Shown: positions 44,085-53,502 of the stretch, piece after piece
Layout: each line of letters starts with the position of its first letter
How positions within the stretch are numbered: the first letter of the stretch is position 1
Assembly: GCA_903911925.1 (NCBI GenBank)
Contig: CAIWFH010000169.1
Location: 32,960-96,959 of the forward strand
Length of the DNA stretch: 64,000 bases
Reading direction: 5' to 3'
Source of the DNA: an uncultured Acidobacteriaceae bacterium
Lineage (GTDB): Bacteria; Acidobacteriota; Terriglobia; Terriglobales; Acidobacteriaceae
Program-made: the position numbers and the translations under genes
Notes under the pieces: generated by a model
The model's input: the letters and a program-made list of their open reading frames with translations, nothing else
What the model was told of the DNA's origin: nothing
The model's database searches: none

Positions 44085-46604
44085 TTACAAACGAACGAGC
44101 TCCGGTTCTCCGCCCGGGCCTATCCAATGCATGCCTCTGGCCTGGGCGCTCGCAGCAACGGCGCCTGCGAATGTAGCTTTCACCTGGTGCGGACGAAGCA
44201 GATTCAAATGCACACGAGAGACGACTTCCTCAGCAGGGTGAATGTCAATGCGGCCAGCCGAATCCAGGGTTGCCGTGCAATTCCAGGTCCCCAACTCCCC
44301 ATTCTCCCGTTCAATCACATAGGCAGAGGTCAGCGCCATCTCAGCCATGGAAGTAAAGATTTCATGCACATCGTTGCAGCACGTCCAGCCGGAATTCCAT
44401 CCGTTGCCGCAGACCGGTTCATCGTCCGGATAGTGGAAGGCGGCGATCATGGGCACATACTGCTCACCGATAATCCTATCTACGCGCTTCCCGCGCCTGG
44501 GGTTGGCAGGGTTGGGCTCCAACATGGTTACCTCGCGGTATGGATCAGGCACGAAGGCCCAGCGCAGTTGGCCGGTTTGACTGTCGATCAATTGCGCGCA
44601 ACTGCCCATCGTATTCATGGCCTTCCGCAACCAGATCTCTTCGCCGGTCAACAAGTACTGATACCAGAGCGCAGGAATGAGCCATGCGCTCCATCCGTGA
44701 GGTGAATCCATCATGTTGCGGGAGTTACCGAGCAGCACATCGTATTGTGCCTCCCAGAAACGGAGCGTGGCCCCGTTCATCCTTGAGTCGGGGATCAATA
44801 ACTGCTCAAGGCAACGATGCGATAGGAGCATCTTTCTGGAGGCTTCGGCGTAGCGGCGGCGCTCCGCAGGATCTTTCTGGAGCAGCGCGAACAAGCCCAG
44901 TTGCAAGGCGGAACAACTAATCATTCCATCCTCAAACGTGTTCTCGCCTTCGGTGACCAGATCGTCCTCTGAGCGGACCAGGAAATCCATGGCCTTTTTC
45001 GCGGATGCGTAATGGCGCTCGTAGGCAGCTTTGTAACGCGGGTCCGCTGCCTCCATGGTCTTCTCCGCGGCCATAACCGTCATGACCGCCTTCACGGGGT
45101 AAGCAACCGCCGTGTACTTGTCATAGTCGCCGTTGGCTAACTGTCGCGACACAACGTAGTCGGCAAAGCCGCTGGCCAGGTCGAGCCAGTAAGGATCTCG
45201 ATCGGACCGGTAACGCCAGGCAAGTACAGCGGCCATTTGTGCCGTGTTGACCAGATACCGGTACTTGATGGGTATATTGCTTGGCCGCTTGGTGGTCAGG
45301 TCCCATTGCAGATGCAAAATCTCCTTCAGGCGCTTATCGGTGCTGGCATCCAAAGCAGTATCCGGCAGATAAAGCCGCGCCAGGACGTCGGTCTCCAGGC
45401 CAAGCCATTGTTCCAGGTGGCTTGAGGCATATTGCTTGTTGACCAGCGTGTCCTTGCGCGCCTGGTTCATATACCATGCCCACGGATGCCTAACTGAAAC
45501 GCTCGCCTCGCCGACATGACCGTCGCTTTGGGTGATGGTGATTTTGTACAGCCCGGGTCCGGCTTGCGGAACGAAATCGGCGGCGAACTTGCCCTTCGCG
45601 ATCAATCGTAACGTTAGCGGACCGCTGCCGCCATCGGGAAGCGTAACTGCCGCTTTCACTTCTTTCGGCGCCCAGACGGTGAGTCTGCTTGTTTCTCCCG
45701 CGGCTACTGTGTAGCGGTCCGCGTCGATCATCGGGGCGGCCAGGGAAGCCGCCAGAGCCGGCTTGACCTCCTCGATCGATGCGACCGGTTCAAGATAGAT
45801 GGTCCAGGTTCGAACCTCGCCAGGCTTAAGCGCGACAAGATTTTGCGGGTGCCGAGGCGGGAGGGGCAGCGTGTGCAGCATGTCGAGGCTTGAAGTAAAG
45901 ATGAGGTGCCCGCCGTCAACATAGCCATGTTTCCATACGTCGAGATGACTATCGTCCTTAAGTGGAGCCCCACCATCGCCGTGACTCCAAACCGCTTCGT
46001 CGTAGTTGAGACTATACGACGCCACGGGGTCCGGCGATCCGATGGTCATGATCCGCCCTTTGGGGGTCATGAAGTATCCCCAGAAGTGGGTCTTTTCACA
46101 ACGCAGCAGGGTAGGAAAGTAGCGGAAATCCCAAGAGGGATAGGAGCGCATTTCGCAGTTGATGCCGAGAACAAGACGGGCGGCCTTGGGCGTGTAATCG
46201 GAGGGGCCTTCATTTTTGAGCGTGGCGATGATAGCCAGCCGATTCCCGTCAGTCCGATAGGTCAAGGAGTGGCTAACACCGTAGGCCACTCCCGCAAAGC
46301 TGTTGGCCGACCCTCTAACCCGCTCCATTTTGACGCCAGCCCATGCCGGTCCGGCGAGAAGCCCTTGACGAAACTCCACATCCTCCCATTGTCCGGTGCA
46401 ATCCACCTGCAGTCCGCGAATTGCTCCGTCGTCGCCGAGATTGGCGCGGATCCCCTTGCCGGCCAGGGCCCAGTTGGCAGGGCCGGGGGCTTGCTTGTCA
46501 CCGGTCTGCGCGAACAATTGATTCTCAGAGTGGTTCTGTTCAGCGATCAACGAACCCGCGACAACAACGCCTACGCCTTTCCTTACAAAGTCCCTTCGAT
46601 TCAT
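44085..46604 (-). CDS. Six-hairpin glycosidase-like protein, Tat-exported (B)
   Basis: An 839-residue secreted protein of unassigned family. GGAGG five bases before the ATG at 46604 and the Tat signal that follows (NRRDFVRKGVGVVVAGSLIA) fix the start. Parts in order: a beta-supersandwich (about 45-290), a short Ig-like domain (about 310-400, AGETSRLTVWAPKEVKAAVT), then a helical barrel to the end with NTFEDGMISCSALQLGLFAL, SPHGWSAWLIPALWYQYLL and NSGWTCCNDVHEIFTSMAE. The layout resembles the lipoprotein at 51333-53408, suggesting distant paralogues. It is co-transcribed with CRTAC1 copy 2. Catalytic residues cannot be named with confidence; lyase as well as hydrolase chemistry is possible for this fold. 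Confidence 0.8.
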   Translation of the reverse strand: MNRRDFVRKGVGVVVAGSLIAEQNHSENQLFAQTGDKQAPGPANWALAGKGIRANLGDDGAIRGLQVDCTGQWEDVEFRQGLLAGPAWAGVKMERVRGSANSFAGVAYGVSHSLTYRTDGNRLAIIATLKNEGPSDYTPKAARLVLGINCEMRSYPSWDFRYFPTLLRCEKTHFWGYFMTPKGRIMTIGSPDPVASYSLNYDEAVWSHGDGGAPLKDDSHLDVWKHGYVDGGHLIFTSSLDMLHTLPLPPRHPQNLVALKPGEVRTWTIYLEPVASIEEVKPALAASLAAPMIDADRYTVAAGETSRLTVWAPKEVKAAVTLPDGGSGPLTLRLIAKGKFAADFVPQAGPGLYKITITQSDGHVGEASVSVRHPWAWYMNQARKDTLVNKQYASSHLEQWLGLETDVLARLYLPDTALDASTDKRLKEILHLQWDLTTKRPSNIPIKYRYLVNTAQMAAVLAWRYRSDRDPYWLDLASGFADYVVSRQLANGDYDKYTAVAYPVKAVMTVMAAEKTMEAADPRYKAAYERHYASAKKAMDFLVRSEDDLVTEGENTFEDGMISCSALQLGLFALLQKDPAERRRYAEASRKMLLSHRCLEQLLIPDSRMNGATLRFWEAQYDVLLGNSRNMMDSPHGWSAWLIPALWYQYLLTGEEIWLRKAMNTMGSCAQLIDSQTGQLRWAFVPDPYREVTMLEPNPANPRRGKRVDRIIGEQYVPMIAAFHYPDDEPVCGNGWNSGWTCCNDVHEIFTSMAEMALTSAYVIERENGELGTWNCTATLDSAGRIDIHPAEEVVSRVHLNLLRPHQVKATFAGAVAASAQARGMHWIGPGGEPELVRL

Positions 46605-47367
46605 ATTGCCTCCGAGAATCTGTCGAATTTCCGCCTTGCTCGCGGCTGCTGTTGAAGGTGTGTTCCACCCGAACCGCCACATGCGCGCCACATGCGACAG
46701 GGCCGAATTGCTGTACTGGGCGACCTGCCAGTGTACAGCAAAGAAGACAAATCGATTTCGCCGCCACACGACGAGGCCCGGGGAGAGTGGCCGGGAGAAG
46801 GGTTCTCATTCTCGCGCCTCGTTTTTGCGGCGCGAGAATCGCTGACTCGAATGGAAATTTGCGGGTTACCGTAATTTGGGAGCGCCCAGCCTTCGTTCGT
46901 GACCTCGACAAGGCTTGGGGATTCTAAAGTCAGCGTTTGCCAGGATAGATCATAATCGCTAACAAGCCATTTAGGTTCAATAGTATACAGCTTGGAGCCC
47001 ACCGCGTTCTCTTGTGCAATTCTGTTCACTCGGGTTTGATTCTGTATTGCGCGCCAGAATGGAAAGCATTTCGTTTTTTCAATCTACGATTCTCTGTGCT
47101 ATCTTTCCGGCAACGGCAATTTCAATCAAAATGCGGCGCGTTATGTGGTATTTGCGAAGCCTGGGGTGAGCGAAGTGGGTGAATTCAGGATTTTGGTTGT
47201 CGAAGCTGAAAGCGTTTTCACCTTCGGCCGCGCCTGCTGCCGCTTAAACCTCGCATTCAATCGCAGTTTCCGGCATTTCGTGACGGAAGAGCGAGAAATA
47301 ATTCACGAACTTCGCCATCAACAACAAACCTGAGGCCAATTCCGATCGGTACTCGCAGGAGGCATTC
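46605..47367. other. 763-base divergent regulatory region
   Basis: Lies between the divergently transcribed six-hairpin enzyme B and TonB receptor 2, so it should hold promoters for both. A frame on the minus strand (47029-46601) is open but lacks a ribosome site and family resemblance. A perfect 11-bp hairpin at 46808-46839 is listed separately. Confidence 0.6.
46808..46839 (-). promoter_or_regulatory. Perfect 11-bp hairpin in the leader of glycosidase B
   Basis: ATTCTCGCGCC (46808-46818) and GGCGCGAGAAT (46829-46839) pair perfectly around TCGTTTTTGC. It lies about 205 bases upstream of the minus-strand ATG and could be an operator or leader RNA structure. No T-run follows it on either strand. 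Confidence 0.4.
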
Positions 47368-50300
47368 ATGAAGGACCATTCAGTCGAGAAATTTAGCTGC
47401 AACCGGCACGTAGTGGGCGCGCTTACCCTGGCGTTCCTTTTGGGTCTCATCGTCTTTCTTTTTGCGCCACAGACCCTTATGGGCCAGGTTGATACCGGAA
47501 GTTTGACAGGAACAGTAACAGACAGCACCGGCGCGCGCTTGCCGCACGCTACCATCACGCTCACGAACATCAAGACGGGTGGCGTCACCGCGGTTTCGAC
47601 AACCTCCACTGGAACATACGTATTTGGAGCACTGAATCCCGGAACTTACAGTCTCAAAGCCACGGGTGCGGGCTTCGAGGCGACTTTCATTGCCGAGGTC
47701 AAGATCAACGTTCAGCAGACTCCTACCATCGACATTGTGATGACTCCCGGAGCCGTTACGGAGCAAGTGACCGTCACCACGGCCGCACCGCTGCTGCAGG
47801 CGCAAAGTGCGGAGGTGGGCCAGACCATCGACGACGTGGCAGTGAACGATTTGCCTCTCAATGGCAGAGACTGGACATCCCTGGGGCAGTTGGCGGCTGG
47901 CGTTACGACGATCCAAGGGGGCAATTCGAGCAGCTCCCTCTATTCGGTGAACGGAACCGATTTTAACGCCAATGACTTTCGCCTGAACGGTGTTGACGAC
48001 AACGCCGCCCCATTAATTGGCTACCAGAATCGCGGCGTTTATGCAGGCAACGCAGCAATCATTCCGCCTCCGGATGCCATTCAGGAATTCAAGATTCAAA
48101 GCGGCGACTTCGATGCGGAATTTGGACGTGCAACGGGTGGCGTCGTCAATGCAGTCATCAAGTCGGGCGGATCTGGGCTGCATGGAGACTTGTGGGAATA
48201 TATCCGCAACAACGATTTCGATGCCAACGACTATTTCTCGAAGCGAAATAATGTTCCGATCCCCGAGTATCGGCAGAACCAATTCGGCGTCACAGTGGGA
48301 GGTCCGGTTTTCATTCCGAGGCTGTATAACCGGGCGCGCAACAAGACATTCTTCTTCTTTGACTATCAAGGCACCAGAATCGTATCGCCGAAGAGCGATA
48401 CCTCAACAGTGCCGACCGATTCGATGGTCAGCAGCGGGTACACGAACCTCTCCGATTTGATCACCTACAACTCGGGCACGCGAACCGACTCGCTCAACAG
48501 GGTGTTCCCCCTTGCCACCGTCTTCGACCCCACAACGATCCGTACTGTTGACGCGGGCGCGGTTGACCCGGTTACAGGATTGCAAAACACGTCAGCCAAT
48601 GCGGTGGTTGTGAGCGACCCGTTCTACACCGGGGGAAGCATAGGCGGTATTACCGACTTTACCGGCCTCGCGACAAACCTGAATCAGTTGCCGGCTGGGC
48701 GGCTCGATCAAAACGCAGTGAAGCTGCTGGGAGTGTATCCGGCTGCGACCACTAAAAACGCCTACTCGAACAACTATTATCAGGCCGCAAAGGAAACGCA
48801 GACCATCGACCAGTACGATGTCAGGATCGATGAGAACATCTCCAGCAAGGACATTTTATTCGGAGTGTTTTCAAACACCGATTTCCTGGAGTTTGTTCCG
48901 CCCAGTTTGCCAGGAATAGCCAACGGCCAGCAGTATGCGGTGGGAAATTTGAACAACCCGGCATATTCGATCGTTGTCGGCTATACCCACACGTTTACTC
49001 CAACACTCACCAATGAGTTCCGCTTTGGATTTAGCCACCAAAGCGAGAACGAGGCAGCCGTTGAATCGAACACCACGGGTATCCCGGAGCAGTACGGAAT
49101 CGAGGGAGTTCCGCAGTTGCCCGGAAACGGCGGCCTGCCATCGATCAACATCGGGAATCTGTCCGGCATCGGCATTGCCGGTTGGATGCCCACCCTCGCT
49201 TACGCTCACACGATGCAACTGACCGACAACGTGACCAAGGTCTATGGAAATCACACGTTCAAGGCAGGGTACGAGTACCAGCACATCCCTAACTCGATCT
49301 TCCAACCGGCGATGCCCAGAGGAAACTTCACTTACAACGGTCAATATTCCGCTATCCCCGGACAGAACGCTTCGGTCACCGGCATCTCCGACATGCTGCT
49401 GGTTCCGGCGGTGTCCCAGGTCGGAGGCACCGACTATGTGGGCGGAGTCCAGGGATTCGACGTCACCAACTATTCATGGACCTACAGCCAGCGAGACTAC
49501 TCCGGCGCTTACTTGCAGGACAACTGGCAGTTATCCCAAAAACTTACTCTGAACCTGGGGCTTCGGTGGGACTACTTCACCCTCTATTCAGACCAAAACA
49601 ACCATCTTGCGAATTTCGTGCCCAGCAACGGGGACGGGCCCGGAGGAACATACTACATTCCGAAGGCCACATGTAACACTCCGATGTCCGATTCGTTCAC
49701 CACGCTGTTGCAGAAGGACGGAATTGCGCTTAGTTGCATTAACAGTCCCGGACTTGGCAATGCTCAGCATACGAATTTCGCCCCGCGTGTGGGCTTTGCC
49801 TACCGCATAACCCCCAAGTTCGTTGCGCGTGGCGGATACGGAATTGCCTACGGCGCATTTGCCAGTATCGGATACGGCGGGACATTGGGCACAAATTACC
49901 CGTTCCAGTTTACAGAGTGGCTGAGCAGCCCAGGATCTTCCAGCCCTCTGCTGACGCTGACTGGTCAAACCACAACCATGGAGAATGCGTTCACCGGACT
50001 CAATGTCGAGGATGCCACAACCCTCAACGCAGCCGGCCTAGGCCTCTCAGGAAAGGTGTTTAACTACATGACACCGTATACTGAGACCTATAACCTGACA
50101 TTGCAGTATCAGTTGGACAGGGCGGATGCGATTCAGGCCGGCTATGTAGGCAATGCTGGCCGGCATTTGGATTCGCAAGGCAGCACTTCCAATTCGCCTT
50201 CCCAAATCGTGCCTCCCGGGATCGGGGCCAGCGTCTACGACTACATCCCCTTTCCTGACTTCGCGCCTAACAGCACATTCCTGACTACCGAGGGAGCAAG

Positions 50301-51054
50301 CGGCTATAACTCGCTCCAGGTAGTCTATTCCCGGGAACTGGCGGCAGGCTTGTCAGTGTCAGCGAACTACACGTACAGCAAATGCATGATGGATGCAACC
50401 CAGTTCCAAGCGGGCCCCGGGAGCTATCGTGCGCAATGGTTGCCAGGATTCGGAGCAAAGCAGGACTGGCAGATCTGTCCCACCGACGCTACCCAGGTTT
50501 TTCATGCGTCTGGCCAATACAATCTGCCCATAGGGCGTGGCCAGAAACTGGGAGGCCAAATGAACCGCGCTGCCGACACTCTCCTTGGTGGATGGGCAGC
50601 CAACTATCTCGTCACCAGTCAGAGCGGCCATCCATTTACGATCGGGTGCCCCATTTCAACCAATGCATTCTTTGGTTGCAATGCAAACAAGGTGCAGGGC
50701 CAGGATATATACGCCGGACCTCACAACCAGTCACAATGGCTGAACCCTGCCGCATTCTCAAATCCGCCGGTCGCAACGCAAATTGGTCAAACCGACTTCT
50801 CGGTATTAGGAGGAAAGGCCGAACAAGCCCGCGGCCCGAGATTCAGCAATGTGGATGCTTCCATGTTCAAGAAGTTCACGATCACGGAACGCACCTACCT
50901 CCAATTCCGCGCCGAGGCGTTCAACCTCTTCAATCATCCGCAGTTTGCTAACCCAGGCAACCTGGATTTCACAAATGCAAGCTCCTTCAGTTCCATCACC
51001 GGCCTGGTCAGCAATCCTCGCCTGCTGCAATTTGCATTGAAGCTGTATTACTAA
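47368..51054 (+). CDS. Oar-type TonB-dependent receptor 2
   Basis: Outer-membrane receptor of 1228 residues. Signal segment at residues 15-38 (HVVGALTLAFLLGLIVFLFA), regulatory-like sandwich (GSLTGTVTDSTGARLPHATI, about 45-130), plug with DLPLNGRDWTSLGQLAAGVT and RLNGVDDNAAP, then a long barrel and a C-terminal aromatic end (FALKLYY). AGGAGG eight bases before the ATG gives a strong translation start. A stable hairpin terminator follows the stop. It is the first gene of the second plus-strand glycan block, with a lipoprotein enzyme next. The substrate is presumably an oligosaccharide from the enzymes encoded downstream. Confidence 0.95.
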   Translation: MKDHSVEKFSCNRHVVGALTLAFLLGLIVFLFAPQTLMGQVDTGSLTGTVTDSTGARLPHATITLTNIKTGGVTAVSTTSTGTYVFGALNPGTYSLKATGAGFEATFIAEVKINVQQTPTIDIVMTPGAVTEQVTVTTAAPLLQAQSAEVGQTIDDVAVNDLPLNGRDWTSLGQLAAGVTTIQGGNSSSSLYSVNGTDFNANDFRLNGVDDNAAPLIGYQNRGVYAGNAAIIPPPDAIQEFKIQSGDFDAEFGRATGGVVNAVIKSGGSGLHGDLWEYIRNNDFDANDYFSKRNNVPIPEYRQNQFGVTVGGPVFIPRLYNRARNKTFFFFDYQGTRIVSPKSDTSTVPTDSMVSSGYTNLSDLITYNSGTRTDSLNRVFPLATVFDPTTIRTVDAGAVDPVTGLQNTSANAVVVSDPFYTGGSIGGITDFTGLATNLNQLPAGRLDQNAVKLLGVYPAATTKNAYSNNYYQAAKETQTIDQYDVRIDENISSKDILFGVFSNTDFLEFVPPSLPGIANGQQYAVGNLNNPAYSIVVGYTHTFTPTLTNEFRFGFSHQSENEAAVESNTTGIPEQYGIEGVPQLPGNGGLPSINIGNLSGIGIAGWMPTLAYAHTMQLTDNVTKVYGNHTFKAGYEYQHIPNSIFQPAMPRGNFTYNGQYSAIPGQNASVTGISDMLLVPAVSQVGGTDYVGGVQGFDVTNYSWTYSQRDYSGAYLQDNWQLSQKLTLNLGLRWDYFTLYSDQNNHLANFVPSNGDGPGGTYYIPKATCNTPMSDSFTTLLQKDGIALSCINSPGLGNAQHTNFAPRVGFAYRITPKFVARGGYGIAYGAFASIGYGGTLGTNYPFQFTEWLSSPGSSSPLLTLTGQTTTMENAFTGLNVEDATTLNAAGLGLSGKVFNYMTPYTETYNLTLQYQLDRADAIQAGYVGNAGRHLDSQGSTSNSPSQIVPPGIGASVYDYIPFPDFAPNSTFLTTEGASGYNSLQVVYSRELAAGLSVSANYTYSKCMMDATQFQAGPGSYRAQWLPGFGAKQDWQICPTDATQVFHASGQYNLPIGRGQKLGGQMNRAADTLLGGWAANYLVTSQSGHPFTIGCPISTNAFFGCNANKVQGQDIYAGPHNQSQWLNPAAFSNPPVATQIGQTDFSVLGGKAEQARGPRFSNVDASMFKKFTITERTYLQFRAEAFNLFNHPQFANPGNLDFTNASSFSSITGLVSNPRLLQFALKLYY

Positions 51055-51080
51055 ACGATCGGTAACATGCACCATCAACA

Positions 51081-51108
51081 GATTGCCGGCCCCACGGGGC
51101 CGGCAATC
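51081..51108 (+). terminator. Terminator hairpin after TonB receptor 2
   Basis: GATTGCCGGCCC (51081-51092) and GGGCCGGCAATC (51097-51108) form a perfect 12-bp stem around CACG, followed by TTATAA. The short T-tract makes it a strong hairpin but perhaps a partial terminator. Confidence 0.7.
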
Positions 51109-51332
51109 TTATAAGAGCGCCTCATCTCGGGCAGAGACATTAGACGCCGATATATGAATGCCTGCAAGGTTGAAGCATCATTGCATTGAGGAGAGCGGCG
51201 TTTATGAGCAACTCGCCGGAACAGACGCACCGCGAGTTTATCGAGAGGCCAGCGCAGGCAGAGGCGCTCGCGCCCGCTGCCGGGGTGGTTCCAGGAGCGG
51301 CCCTGGCCCAATATCATTCCGGAGTCAGTACG

Positions 51333-53408
51333 TTGAGGGTCCCTCAGTGGAGATGTGCCATTGTTGCCGTGCTCCTTGTGGCTTCCTGCTCGCGGGTTCA
51401 AGGCCGGAAGGCATTAAAACCTGCACCCATCACGACGTGGACCACGAGTAGCTTCTCCGTAGGCGTCGACCAAAACGGCCTGATCACCTCGCTTCGAAAT
51501 CCTGCCGATCAGACCGGCATGAATTGGGTGAGCGAGGTCGGTCCAGCCTGGGGCGAGCCGGTTTCGCGTGAAAAGGGCAAGTTGGCTGCCTGGAAGACGC
51601 CGGTAATGTTGGAGTCTTCCGACCATTCCAATGAACTGCTTTTCGTTCACAGCAAACTGACAGTGAGGTTGAGCCAATCCTTCGAATCGGATGAGTATCT
51701 TACCCAGAGCTATACGTTAACCAATCGTTCAAATACGGTTGTCCAATTGGCTGAGGGCGATTTTGGCATTCGTATCCCGCTTCCGGACAACTATCCGGAT
51801 GCGGCAACCGCATTGACGCGCCGGTGCAATGTGCACATCTGGACCGGCGGCAATGCCGCCTGGATCAATGCGATCCGGATGAACGGGAACGGCCCTCACC
51901 TAGGCATAGTCATCAGCAAAGGCGCGCTCACTTCGTACTCAATTTCCGATCGACCGTGGAATTCGAACAGTCGAGGTACCTTTGTCGTTCATCCCCCGGC
52001 ACATGTCCTCGCGCCAGGTCAAGCCGTAACGATTGCCTGGTCGCTCTTCTGGAACAGCGGATGGGATGACTTCTTCAAGCGGGCACTACGGACGCCCGGT
52101 TTCGTGCGCCTGCAGGCGGACAGATATATTCTCTTGCCGGGCCAGCCGCTTCACATCGCAGCCGAATCCGGCGCTTCGCTTGTTGGATCGAAATTGACAG
52201 TCAACGGGCAGCCAATCGACGTCCATATTTCGGGCAATCGTCTCGATGCCACCTTCCTGCCTGTTTCGCTTGGCGAACAGCTCGTCGAGTTTTCCCAAGA
52301 TAAAATTCGCACATTTCTGGTCGCGTACTCTGCTCCCGATCCTCTTGCGCTAATCGATGCGCGGGTACGCTTCATCATGGACCACCAGCAGAAAAATGCT
52401 CCGGGGCGTGCGAACGACGGCGCGTTGGTCGCGTACGACAACGAAAGCGGCCAACAGGTGTTGGAGCGCACGCCCGATCACAACGCCGGACGCGAGCGCC
52501 TGGCCATGGGCATTCTACTTGCTGAGCATCTGGGCAGGACCAAAGATTCCGAGCTCAAGGCGCGCATTGTCAATTCGGTTGATCGGTATTGGTCCTTTGT
52601 TCATTCTCACTTGGAGGACCCTACGGGAATTGTCTTCAACGATACCGATAATCCGGAACAACGCCCATATAACTATCCTTGGGTTGCACGTCTCCATCTG
52701 GCGATGTATCAAGCTACAAACGACGCCCGCTACCTCGATTCCTTCACACGCACGATTCGCACCTACTATGCCAAGGGCGGGCAGCGATTCTATCCCGTCA
52801 ACCTTCCCATCGGCGACGGGCTGGCAGCTCTATCACAGGCGAAACGTAATGCCGAATACGAGGAACTTTTAGGTCTATTTCGCGCCCATGCCGATTGGAT
52901 AGTTGCCACCGGCACCAATATGCCGAAGAGCGAGGTCAACTACGAGCAAGGCATCGTTGGACCGGCATCCGGGATCCTGATCGAGGTATACAGCGCAACG
53001 AAAGATCGCAAGTATCTCGATGCGGCGGCGCCATTCCTGAGCGCGCTCTTTGCTTTCAATGGCGAGCAGCCGGATTACCGTCTGCACGATGCGGCAATCC
53101 GGCACTGGGACGATTACTGGTTCGGCAAGGGGAAGCTTTACGGCGATACATTCCCGCAGTGGCTGAGCACAATCACGGCACTGGTGCTTGAAGATCTCGG
53201 GAAAGCCGACCCAGCGCGCGCCTCCGAGTATCATGAACGGGCGCTGAACATCCTCGACAACAATCTGCCGCTTTTTACGCTCCAAGGGAAAGCATCGTGC
53301 GCATATGTCTACCCGCTCACGGTGAACGGCAAGCCTGGGCGATTCTACGATCAGTGGGCAAACGATCAAGACTGGGCGCTCGTGCATTACCTTCTTGTGA
53401 CTCATTGA
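51333..53408 (+). CDS. Six-hairpin glycosidase-like lipoprotein (C)
   Basis: A protein of about 690 residues, likely lipid-anchored. The proposed TTG start at 51333 has GGAG eight bases upstream and places a lipoprotein signal at the N terminus: RVPQWRCAIVAVLLVASC, with the lipobox Cys at the end. Upstream in-frame starts (ATG 51204, TTG 51186) would bury that signal behind 40 or more residues, so they are less attractive though possible. Parts in order: beta-supersandwich, a short Ig-like domain (LPGQPLHIAAESGASLVGS), then an (alpha/alpha) barrel with RPYNYPWVARLHLAMYQ, VNYEQGIVGPASGILIEVY and DTFPQWLSTITALVLEDLG. It resembles glycosidase B in domain order. Its downstream neighbours are a membrane acetyltransferase, a deacetylase and another six-hairpin enzyme. 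Confidence 0.8.
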   Translation: MRVPQWRCAIVAVLLVASCSRVQGRKALKPAPITTWTTSSFSVGVDQNGLITSLRNPADQTGMNWVSEVGPAWGEPVSREKGKLAAWKTPVMLESSDHSNELLFVHSKLTVRLSQSFESDEYLTQSYTLTNRSNTVVQLAEGDFGIRIPLPDNYPDAATALTRRCNVHIWTGGNAAWINAIRMNGNGPHLGIVISKGALTSYSISDRPWNSNSRGTFVVHPPAHVLAPGQAVTIAWSLFWNSGWDDFFKRALRTPGFVRLQADRYILLPGQPLHIAAESGASLVGSKLTVNGQPIDVHISGNRLDATFLPVSLGEQLVEFSQDKIRTFLVAYSAPDPLALIDARVRFIMDHQQKNAPGRANDGALVAYDNESGQQVLERTPDHNAGRERLAMGILLAEHLGRTKDSELKARIVNSVDRYWSFVHSHLEDPTGIVFNDTDNPEQRPYNYPWVARLHLAMYQATNDARYLDSFTRTIRTYYAKGGQRFYPVNLPIGDGLAALSQAKRNAEYEELLGLFRAHADWIVATGTNMPKSEVNYEQGIVGPASGILIEVYSATKDRKYLDAAAPFLSALFAFNGEQPDYRLHDAAIRHWDDYWFGKGKLYGDTFPQWLSTITALVLEDLGKADPARASEYHERALNILDNNLPLFTLQGKASCAYVYPLTVNGKPGRFYDQWANDQDWALVHYLLVTH

Positions 53409-53502
53409 CGCGACGATGCATCGAGTGAGCGAAGTAATACTCAATTGAAGGCGTCTTACCAGGCAATTAACGATCAGGGCGCATCTGCAAGGAGACAACA
53501 AG

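Noticed and set aside
43503..44705. 400-codon plus-strand frame opposite CRTAC1 copy 2 and glycosidase B
   Set aside because: Antisense to two confident genes; no motif or ribosome site.
46601..47029. 142-codon minus-strand frame whose stop overlaps the ATG of glycosidase B
   Set aside because: The ATGA overlap looked like translational coupling, but the GTG start has no ribosome site, the second half is low in protein-like character, and the region is a divergent promoter spacer.
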